The position numbers and the translations under genes were made by a program. 64,000 bases of DNA from positions 14,014,001 through 14,078,000 of the forward strand of contig NC_088314.1 of NCBI RefSeq assembly GCF_910592395.1. The letters are read 5' to 3'. The notes under the pieces are model-generated. The model was not told the origin of the DNA, did not search any database, and saw only the letters and a list, made by a program, of their open reading frames with translations. The DNA is from Lineus longissimus. Taxonomy: Eukaryota > Nemertea > Pilidiophora > Heteronemertea > Lineidae. Shown here piece after piece: positions 41,309 to 48,938 of the stretch. The number at the start of each line of letters is the position of its first letter. The first letter of the stretch is position 1.

Positions 41309-42130
41309 TTAGTCTTCTTTATCATCACTACCTGTGATATCTGTACTTTCATGTATGGTTTTATCAAATTCAGAGACAGTCATATTTGGTGTATTCATAT
41401 TTGATGCAGTCATACTCGATGTATTCATAGATGATTCCTCATGACAATGACCTAAAGTAATAAGTGTTGTTGAAGCAAGTGCAGTTAATGGTCCCATTCT
41501 CAAACTCAACCATCCAAGCCATTTATCCAACTCGTTAGTTATCAAATAATCATTTCTAAGATCATGATAAAGATTATCTTCATCATCTATTGGTAATAAC
41601 CACCTTGATAATTTAGTGTAAGCTTTAATTACTGTCTTACCCAAAGAATCATTAAGTCTGGCAGCCATCTTTGTTTCATACATTCTATGATGTTTTAAGA
41701 TTTCTTTTTCAGTCATATTATCTAAGTCATTAAAAGTTATTTGTTTATTAAGGAAATCCTTGCTTTTACCAGTTGCAACTAGAATCTCTAAGTCTTGTTT
41801 GGCTTTAAGGCCACTATCAGTCAAATAGTTCAAATTTTGTTGATTGCTGGTTGATCCTAGTTGGCAACTAGAATTGACTATTCCTTGACTGGGATTAACT
41901 ATTCCTTGACTAGGATTAACTAAATTTGAACTATTCAACTGCTTGTTTGAAACTTGTTGATTTGTAGAGCAGTTCTGTTGAAAGTTAGTTCTGTTTTGTT
42001 GGTAACTACCAGTGTTCTGTTGGTTAGAAGCCCCAACTCGAGCTAAGCTCTCAGGACTCATAACACCAATCTGTTTCATCTGTTGTTCAATCACTGCAGA
42101 TGTCTGACTATTCATTTGCTGATTATTCAT
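41309..42130 (-). CDS. Asn/Gln-rich protein with C-terminal hydrophobic segment (273 aa), unknown
   Basis: Residues 1-110 are Asn/Gln-rich with short repeats (SNQQNTGSYQQN; NPSQGIVNPSQGIVNSS). The middle part is charged and helical (LEILVATGKSKDFLNKQITF, NMTEKEILKHHRMYETKMAA). A hydrophobic stretch lies at about 218-236 (MGPLTALASTTLITLG), and a Ser/Thr/Met-rich tail repeats SSMNTS and NMNTPNM. Start in TTTTAAATGA. One mini-palindrome remnant encodes SPESLARVG near residue 28. I do not know the family; Gln/Asn richness may favour self-association. Confidence 0.65.
   Translation of the reverse strand: MNNQQMNSQTSAVIEQQMKQIGVMSPESLARVGASNQQNTGSYQQNRTNFQQNCSTNQQVSNKQLNSSNLVNPSQGIVNPSQGIVNSSCQLGSTSNQQNLNYLTDSGLKAKQDLEILVATGKSKDFLNKQITFNDLDNMTEKEILKHHRMYETKMAARLNDSLGKTVIKAYTKLSRWLLPIDDEDNLYHDLRNDYLITNELDKWLGWLSLRMGPLTALASTTLITLGHCHEESSMNTSSMTASNMNTPNMTVSEFDKTIHESTDITGSDDKED
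42040..42057. repeat. Mini-palindrome and half (cluster 17)
   Basis: GAGCTAAGCTC, 3 bp, then GGAC without its partner arm; inside the 273-aa gene. Confidence 0.75.
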
Positions 42131-42181
42131 TTAAAATTATGGAAAAATGACTGTTAAGTGCAAAATGCTGTTTTCACAACT

Positions 42182-43321
42182 TTATTGCATCTTAACACTA
42201 GCTCGAGCTATGCTCTCAGGACGAAGTCCGGCTCGAGCTAAGCTCTCAGGACGAAGTCCGGCTGGTGTAAACTTAATACTACTGATGCAGTTAATGTCTC
42301 GACCTGCACTGGCACTCAGTAAAACGTCAAACTGCTTGTCAATATCCTGGTCATATTCCTTCTCAACCTTGTAATTCTGGAAGAAAATACTTTGAGTGAA
42401 ATCATACCATATTCTCTCCAAATCATTTACTCGCTCCTTGTTGGTTAAAAAAGGTGTAAATATTACATAATCAATTTTCAGCGTTTTAAAGGCTTGTTGT
42501 AAAAATACCTTGTAGTTAATGGTGACCTTCACACCACAGTAATGCAGAAATCTAAGGAAAGCATAGTACACTAGTCTAAGGTCAGTGATATTCTCATCGG
42601 TTAATTGCGGTTTACCAATTGCCCTGTTAATAAATTCAATGGCAAGAAACCAATCATATTCCCCACAGTGAAATTTAAAAAGCATGGCTTCACCATGTAA
42701 CCCTTGGTTACATAACTTAGAGGGGAGAGTGTTAATACCCATTTTTAGGGCTGACTGAAGAGTACTTTCATATCTCTGCTTACTAAGACATTTTCTGTGA
42801 CTTGAAAAGTAGCACTGTAAATACCCTTCCACAAAGTCCTTTAAATACTTAACTGCCGATTCGGACAGCCGACTCCATCCAAGTTTCCTTAGAATACTGT
42901 CAAAGTAACGTGTCTTGTTGTCAATATTGATCTCAAGAGTTTTAAAATCTTCGTCGTAAGTAGTCGAATTGCAATTGGTGCAGAATTGATACTTCACAGT
43001 TTTAGCTGCGTACCTTGCTGAATTCAAGTTTTTTTGATACTCAAAAAGTGTCCACCTTTTACAATTACGGCAGAATTGAGCATTAGTGTTGGTACTGACG
43101 TCATATTCTTTCATTCTTGGCAGGACTACTTCGATTGTCTCAGTCAGACTTCGTCCTGAGAGCTCTGCTCGAGTCAAGCTTTGCTCTCGGGACTTTGTCC
43201 TAGTCAGACTTCGTCCTGAGAGCTCTGCTCGATCCATAACCCTAGGACGAATGTATCCTTTAAGATTCTCATTGTTCCACTCACTAGAATAATAGTCTTT
43301 TAATGAGATGTATTTATTCAT
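42182..43321 (-). CDS. Zinc-ribbon-like Polinton protein (379 aa), unknown function
   Basis: Residues about 83-120 contain FCRNCKRWTLF and YQFCTNCNST, two CxxC pairs about 30 residues apart, suggesting a zinc ribbon. The rest is a helical, aromatic-rich domain with HRKCLSKQRYESTL and FHCGEYDWFLAIEFINR. Mini-palindrome peptides form part of the N-terminus (AELSGRSLTRTKSREQSLTR) and the extreme C-terminus (AGLRPESLARAGLRPESIAR), leaving the central domain free. Zinc-ribbon proteins in DNA viruses are often transcription factors, and with the TAAATG start sites such a role is tempting, but this is inference. Confidence 0.65.
   Translation of the reverse strand: MNKYISLKDYYSSEWNNENLKGYIRPRVMDRAELSGRSLTRTKSREQSLTRAELSGRSLTETIEVVLPRMKEYDVSTNTNAQFCRNCKRWTLFEYQKNLNSARYAAKTVKYQFCTNCNSTTYDEDFKTLEINIDNKTRYFDSILRKLGWSRLSESAVKYLKDFVEGYLQCYFSSHRKCLSKQRYESTLQSALKMGINTLPSKLCNQGLHGEAMLFKFHCGEYDWFLAIEFINRAIGKPQLTDENITDLRLVYYAFLRFLHYCGVKVTINYKVFLQQAFKTLKIDYVIFTPFLTNKERVNDLERIWYDFTQSIFFQNYKVEKEYDQDIDKQFDVLLSASAGRDINCISSIKFTPAGLRPESLARAGLRPESIARASVKMQ
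42205..42259. repeat. Mini-palindromes, two pairs in the same orientation (cluster 18)
   Basis: GAGCTATGCTC, GGACGAAGTCC, GAGCTAAGCTC, GGACGAAGTCC with gaps 3, 5, 3: a direct 30-bp tandem duplication at the 3' end of the 379-aa gene. Confidence 0.95.
43146..43230. repeat. Mini-palindrome cluster of six hairpins (cluster 19)
   Basis: Units at 43,146, 43,160, 43,176, 43,190, 43,206 and 43,220, gaps 3, 5, 3, 5, 3, inside the 5' part of the 379-aa gene. The first and third pairs are identical direct copies 60 bp apart. Confidence 0.95.
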
Positions 43322-43368
43322 ATTTACATGATAATTATTTTTTAAACATTGTTTTGATAGAAGGTCAC

Positions 43369-44981
43369 CTAAGACCTTTTACGTGATTTTACTGTTTTAC
43401 GTGATTTTAAGGCTTTAACACCCCCAATTAAACCATAAATTATGGAACTAACAATAGCAATAACTGCTATGATCAGATGTTAAGCTAGAAAGCCAACAAC
43501 TGCACCAATTGTTTTCAGGAGAAATGATACGATAGAACCGATGATTCCCGGTAAAGCCGCAGCTGATTTCTTGGCTAGTTCTTTTAGCCATTCAGCAAAC
43601 TTCTTGAGACCTTCTTTTACTTTATCTGGTATCGATGGTTTTGGTCCTGGTTCTGGTGTAGGTCCTGGAGTTGGGTCTGGTCCTGGAGATGGTCCTGGTC
43701 CTGGAGTTGGTTTTACAGATTTAGTGGCACCACTTAAAGCACTACTGATACTGAGACCTAGAGTTGTAAATGTCATTACAACAGCTGTTATTATGGCGCT
43801 AATAGTTACACCATACGTCTTAAAAAGTAACTTTATTCTGTCCTTCAGAGGAATAGTTGAATCTGGTTTCTTTAGAACATCAACAATTAAACGTTTAATT
43901 CTTCTAGTTTGTGACTCCCTGTCATTGTCTAACCTCCATACCTTTGACTGTTTCTCATGCAATTTGTCATTTAGTTCATCTATTTGCTTTTTCAACTCTC
44001 CTTTATCTTCAGTATCTTCTTCTACAGACTTTACATAGTCTCTTGTTAAATCATGATTTTTTTTTTCTAATTCCTCTATTTGCATGTCCTTATCCCTCTT
44101 TACTGCAGCTAGTTTATCACCAGCCTGTTTTAACCCTCTAAGTTCTCTCAAGGCATTTTCAGTAAAACCCAGTGTTTTAAGTTCATCATCATTAGAATCT
44201 ATCAGTTTACCTATTGGTTTGTTTGAACTGTTTACCTCATTAATTACTGCCTTTGTTTCAGGGGTTACTAATGTAGGTTCCCTTACTGGTGGGTCAGGTG
44301 CAATCATACCTCTAATCATGTCAACAAATCTAGTACCAAACTTAGTCTTTAATGTGCCTTCAGCATAGAAGCTTCCATTATCCTTAGTTAAAGAGTTAAC
44401 TTTATCTTTTCTCCATTTTTATCAGGATATTCAAATAAATTTTTGTTTCCTAGTTGATCTTTTATCAAATCAAGTTCAGAATTTGTCGAAAAGTAATAAA
44501 GTTTGTTTCCATTGTAACTAATGTGTGGTGAAAGATTACTCAATTTTTTCTTGTCATAATTCCAGTTTGATCCTCCCAATGCTGTATCAAGTTTATCCTC
44601 TATTGTATCGTAACTTAACTCCTTTTCCATCAATTCAGGGACAATACCTCTTACTCTTTCTGGTGTACTGAATGAAGTTTCAGTAGTAAGATTTTCACCT
44701 CCTGTGTTGTATGTTGTGCCGTCATCTTGAAAAGTTCTATTGATTTCACCTGTATTAGGATCTATCTCATCCATTTGGATATATTCACCTCCTGTGTTGT
44801 ATGTTGTGCCGTCATCTTGAAAAGTTCTATTGATTTCACCTGTGTTGTATCTTGCGTGAATATATTGATTAATTAAATCATCCTTTCTCATTTCTAGAAT
44901 TTGTTCAAAAGTTCCTGATGATGATGATGATGATTGTGAATCGTAATCATCCATTTCATAATTTTCACCTCCTTCAGCCAT
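43369..44981 (-). pseudogene. Coiled-coil and membrane Polinton protein, frameshifted and with a premature stop
   Basis: The N-terminal frame (44,981-44,388, 197 aa) has a 30-residue direct repeat (NTGEINRTFQDDGTTYNTGG twice) and ends KNGEKIKLTL. Just there a second frame takes over and runs from about 44,400 to 43,480 with a GSFYAEGTLKTKFGTRF block, a coiled coil (about 44,080-43,900), hydrophobic segments, a Pro-Gly repeat (GPGPSPGPDPTPGP) and ALPGIIGSIVSFLLK. A TAA at 43,480-43,482 cuts it before a further 36 codons that encode a hydrophobic helix and basic tail, ending at 43,369. The domain order is one I recognise from invertebrate Polinton-like elements, where it is a single long protein of unknown, probably structural, role. 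Confidence 0.65.
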
Positions 44982-44991
44982 AATTACTTAT

Positions 44992-46461
44992 TTATCTAAC
45001 CATAAAAACAATCAATGTACCAACAACTGAGTAAAGCATGAATTTAATTGTTTCATGAGTATCATCCACCTTCTCAACTTTGGTGTCAAGTTTAGTAGTA
45101 GTAGGAGTATTCTTTGAGGTTTCAGTTGTTTTTGGTGAATCAACATTACTATTTGGTTTATGACTGGTCTCGAGCTTTGCTCTCAGGACGAAGTCCGTCA
45201 TTGATGTACCAACGCTACTCTTAACTCTTATTTTCTTAGAACTATTTCCTTCCATCAGTGGTGGTGGTAAGGTCTTTTTGTGGTTAATGTCATTCTTACC
45301 GGGTTTAGCATTTTTTGGTGCTATTAAAATGTTATTATTGTAGTTATCCAGCTTACCAATAACGAGTACCATATTTGATCCTATGACATACAATCCTGGT
45401 GCTATTACATAATCTAGTCTTGTATGAGTGTCACTCACTGCTTTTTGATATCTTTGAATTGAAGTGGGAATATCAGGATGTTGATTAATCGAATCCTTTA
45501 ATAGTTTGTTAAATTCCTTCTGTGCATCCAATTCTGTACCCGGTACTCCAATTATTGGTGTTCTGGTCAACGCCTGAGCACCCAGAATACAGTAAACATA
45601 TGTTCTTATTGTATCATTTAACCTCTCTATTCCAGGATTAGAGAAACCATTTGATTTAAATATCATGAATTGTTGATAGGTTTGACATTCATTTTGTGTA
45701 ATTACATCAAATACATTCTTGTGTCTCCTGACATGATCCTTGATGAAAATATCTGGATATTTGAAATTAGCCATTCCAGCATCCCAGTCTTTACTGAACA
45801 TCGGTGGCATTCTATTTTCATGAACTTGCATGAGGAAGAAATTGATTTTAGAATCATTGATGTAATATCCGGGATCAGTTATGTTCGGGTTGTAATCCGG
45901 TACACTCCATGACCTCCAACCACCGTTATTTTCAAACACCGAGAAATCGTACTCGTCTTTTAAACCAAATTCACTCAATAACCCTCCTAGTTTCCTACGG
46001 TTAATGTTATTGTTTGTCTCATTAAAATCACTTTCACCTGGAATTGGTATCTCTAGATTCTTCATGATCTTCAATATTTGATAGTAAACATGAAACCTGT
46101 AAATTGACCTTAACAATGGGTCACTGTGATTCAAGTGATCGTCTATTGAAATACCACAACCTGTTGTAGCAAACCAAACAGCCATGTTAAATTGGTTCTG
46201 GTAAAACGATAATGGATTCTTTTCCAGTCGCAGGCAGTCTTTCTTATTTTTCAGGCTCAAAAACCCAGGTGTTATCTTAGTTTCTTGTAGTCTGAAGAAG
46301 TTATTAGTATTAACAGTTACTTCTAAATTAAAGAAGTCATAGGTGAATTTACTTTTATGTTGATTTGCTATTGGATAATACTTTATTACTCCAGAAGCTG
46401 ATGAATAATTATGTTTGGTTTTAACTTCAGTTTTGGATAATGAAGACGGTAAAAAGGCCAT
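44992..46461 (-). CDS. Large conserved Polinton protein, probable virion component with C-terminal membrane helix (489 aa)
   Basis: Intact frame starting 15 bp inside the right terminal repeat boundary, with ATG in AAATAAATGG. Conserved-looking blocks include MAFLPSSLSKTEVKTKHNYS, FRLQETKITPGFLSLKNKKD, NQFNMAVWFATTGCG and FSNPGIERLNDTIRTYVY, then a GAQALTRTPIIG stretch. The C-terminal quarter is Lys/Thr/Pro-rich linker and ends in a transmembrane helix (about residues 470-487). I recognise this family from other invertebrate Polinton-like elements; its biochemical role is unknown to me, and a virion role is inferred. A mini-palindrome pair lies in the linker (DFVLRAKLET). Confidence 0.75.
   Translation of the reverse strand: MAFLPSSLSKTEVKTKHNYSSASGVIKYYPIANQHKSKFTYDFFNLEVTVNTNNFFRLQETKITPGFLSLKNKKDCLRLEKNPLSFYQNQFNMAVWFATTGCGISIDDHLNHSDPLLRSIYRFHVYYQILKIMKNLEIPIPGESDFNETNNNINRRKLGGLLSEFGLKDEYDFSVFENNGGWRSWSVPDYNPNITDPGYYINDSKINFFLMQVHENRMPPMFSKDWDAGMANFKYPDIFIKDHVRRHKNVFDVITQNECQTYQQFMIFKSNGFSNPGIERLNDTIRTYVYCILGAQALTRTPIIGVPGTELDAQKEFNKLLKDSINQHPDIPTSIQRYQKAVSDTHTRLDYVIAPGLYVIGSNMVLVIGKLDNYNNNILIAPKNAKPGKNDINHKKTLPPPLMEGNSSKKIRVKSSVGTSMTDFVLRAKLETSHKPNSNVDSPKTTETSKNTPTTTKLDTKVEKVDDTHETIKFMLYSVVGTLIVFMVR
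45172..45196. repeat. Mini-palindrome pair (cluster 20)
   Basis: GAGCTTTGCTC, 3 bp, GGACGAAGTCC: the clearest copy of the consensus, inside the linker of the 489-aa gene. Confidence 0.95.
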
Positions 46462-46475
46462 TTATTTTAATGGAA

Positions 46476-46686
46476 TAACCCATTGAACTCTAGTATTCCC
46501 TCACCATTTCACTGACCATTTCATTGCAACGCTTCACTGGGAATCTCATGAATGATAGAATATATGTATTGTGGTGTCTGGTTCTTAGGGGTTTCTAAGC
46601 TAATTTGAGACAAAAAGGCCTGTAAGGGCTTTTGTCAAAATAGCTTCAAAATACCTATATTCCTACCACCACAATACATATATTCT
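46476..46686. repeat. Polinton A right terminal inverted repeat (211 bp)
   Basis: It is the inverted match of 22,394-22,604, one substitution. The same internal near-palindrome is present. Confidence 0.95.
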
Positions 46687-46692
46687 CTCATT
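46687..46692. repeat. Polinton A target-site duplication, right copy (CTCATT)
   Basis: It is identical to 22,388-22,393. Confidence 0.9.
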
Positions 46693-47359
46693 CCTTGTAT
46701 TCGAGGATTTAGAGTATTATATGATAACTACCGGGATACGCTTAGCGAGAAAGAACCGTAGTGACGCAGGCTAAATAGCCGCATTTCGTAATAAGAGCCG
46801 CTTGTGCTCGTGCTCTAGCTGCGGATAGATTATCAGTTTACTCGCATTCAGCATAACTTGATGTAATTGGAACAACATAGGTACATTGGGTGATTTCAAA
46901 GCTGTTGACAGTGTCAAGTTCGGGAACGTTGTACAGTTTTTACAGTAGTCCTGAATTTTTTCAAACAAGGATGTCGACTTCTAGCATTAAGTCTGATAGG
47001 TGTTGATCACAGTGTTTCCCCAAAGGTTGCATTGTTACTACATAAAATCCGTAAAAGCTTGGCATATTTGAAATTAAATAAACTTTGAAATCGCCCATCA
47101 TGTAATACACGTGGCCGAGAAAACTTTCCCCCACGCAGAGTAATTTTCTTCATAAATGAGTGGTCTTGCAGTATATTGCGTTCATTTCAAGCTTTATAGG
47201 TCCCTCGTAGCGTACCGGCGGACGGGAAAAAACATGGCGTAGCCGAAAATCACCACCTGGAGGTCACCATTATGTCCCAGACTTTGTTTGGTTTGTTAAG
47301 TGGTCCTGCAACTGAGATCTTAATTACCATAACCACCTCGTCTATAGGGTAAATACGTA
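46693..47359. other. Non-coding stretch
   Basis: The sequence continues the DNA that flanks the Polinton left end. No supported gene; the minus-strand frame at 46,771-46,968 has no recognised motif. Confidence 0.5.
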
Positions 47360-47645
47360 TAACCCTTCTAAAAAATTACCCTTGGCCTGTAGGGTACTGT
47401 AAGGTATTTGTAGGGTATTCTAATGTGGGAAATGAGGGGCCTGTAGGGTACTGTATAAGGTATTTGTAGGGTATTCTAATAAGGTAAATGAGGGGCCTGT
47501 AGGGTACTGCAAGGTATTTGTAGGGTATTCTAATAAGCTAAATGAGGGGGTAATTTGGCCCAGTCAAATTACCCCCTCATTTACCCTACAATACCCTACA
47601 ATTACCTTACCCTAATAGCCAAGGGTAAACTTTCTTTAGTAGGGG
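47360..47645. repeat. MITE-like foldback containing a 60-bp tandem repeat
   Basis: TTACCCTTGGCC near 47,378 and its inverse near 47,619-47,630 bound the element. Inside, GGGCCTGTAGGGTACTGTA and the rest of a roughly 57-62 bp unit recur about three times (47,391-47,540), then an inverted stretch (CTAAATGAGGGGGTAATTTG, then its complement) forms a hairpin centred near 47,560. Confidence 0.65.
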
Positions 47646-47866
47646 AGTCTGTGGACGTGGCCCCCTGAATCCGAATCATTAAAACTGAAGCACACAGTGA
47701 TTTGTCAGGCGTTTGAGGTTGGCCAAGATCCATAGGATAGTTCGAATCGGTGCATTGAGAATCAAGGCTACCAGCTGTCATTTTGGGTAATGTCTACAGT
47801 TTCAGCCATAATGAGTTTACCTATGCAGCACTACGGTGCATTTGCCATTGTTCAATGTTCATACGC

Positions 47867-48938
47867 GTTATCATTGGTAGGTGATAAAGCTTGGAATCAG
47901 TGAAACCTTGAAACCAGTGATAAACCTTGGAATCAGTCCTAAAAATGCATAAAAACATGAAATAATGCCATTTGAACCTAAGGTGGTTACGAATCAATAT
48001 TTGGAGCTTATTTTTACATGATCAGATCGGAATTTGACGGTAGTTTTGAAATCAGTCGCATATCCGATTCAATAATCTATATTTTAGAACAATCCAGTCA
48101 TACCTCGCCTCCAGTGTACAGTACTGATCTCCCAAATATAGGCATGCACGTCACGAAACGCCCACCACACACCAATAATATGGACCAATCAGCGCTCCGA
48201 TTACTACGCCACCACACGGGGCCTATTGAACTACGGAGCGGTGTGATCATACAGGGTGATACAGAGAAGATTGACTACATCATGCAGTACCGGCTGGCAC
48301 TTATCCGTAGAAACGTAGATGATGGTTTATTACCGAAGGTTTTAGCCGGGTTTGGAGATGAAAAATGTGAATAAATTCCTTCGCTGTGAGCGATTTCGTA
48401 CATATTCATGTACACATCGAGGGAAGTAGAGGTATTTTCGTGATGTAACCAGTTCTAAGCGGACACATTTTTTAGTGATTCCCATGTGCATGTTTGTCAT
48501 ATCTACTGAGCTTTATCAGAGCATAATATATACAAATGATTATTCTAATAAAAATGTTTTATTTTAGTATATGGAATACAAAACAATCACAAAAGCTTAC
48601 TTTTGCTTTCATCGAAGAGCAATACTTAGATATTTGCAAATGGCGGCCCGTCATGAATATAAGTTTATTTTTTAACGACAACAACACATTTCCAATGCAT
48701 TCAATGATGACGTCATCCTCCACAAAAAGGTTGATTCTGGAACTACTGGCAAATTGCTATCAATAAAGTCAGCTGGGACGAGATTGGCAGTTGGGAGGGT
48801 ATAAATCGTGGAAGGAACGCGCCCGATTTCACGCGGTACTTGCATAGTGATTCCACGGTTTAGTTCTGACTATTCCAAGGTTTATCACTGGTTACATGGT
48901 TTCACTGATTCCAAGCTTTATCAACTACCGTTATCATT
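47867..48938. mobile_element. 1,054-bp non-autonomous DNA transposon with TIRs and 9-bp target duplication
   Basis: GTTATCATT flanks the element on both sides (47,867-47,875 and 48,930-48,938). The terminal inverted repeats of about 60 bp begin GGTAG and share GATAAAGCTTGGAATCAGTG, AACCAGTGATAAACCTTGGA. The 118-aa frame at 48,018-48,374 shows no transposase motif. A stretch with ATCACAAAA, CGGCCCGTC and ATAAGTTTATTT (48,585-48,675) resembles one near 6,475-6,535 in the 4.1 kb element, so the two may be related. Confidence 0.75.

Larger units (their letters stand above)
22394..46686. mobile_element. Complete Polinton/Maverick (Polinton A), 24.3 kb, with nested LINE
   Basis: It is bounded by 211-bp terminal inverted repeats and an exact 6-bp target duplication, and starts AG...CT as Polintons do. 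It encodes the hallmark set: capsid protein of double-jelly-roll type, single-jelly-roll proteins, FtsK/HerA-type packaging ATPase, retroviral-type integrase and protein-primed-type DNA polymerase B. Accessory genes fill the rest in alternating strand blocks. No adenain-like cysteine protease was recognised. Without the 5.56 kb LINE and one 14-bp duplication the element would be about 18.7 kb, a normal Polinton size. The polymerase and at least two other genes are broken, so this copy is probably not autonomous. Confidence 0.93.

Noticed and set aside
43541-44038. 165-aa Pro/Gly-rich plus-strand frame
   Set aside because: It is the antisense of the Pro-Gly repeat in the coiled-coil gene.
24444-45196. 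CRISPR-like array
   Set aside because: The repeats are dispersed mini-palindromes with 3- and 5-bp spacers, many inside genes, in animal DNA; there are no unique spacers of constant length and no cas genes.
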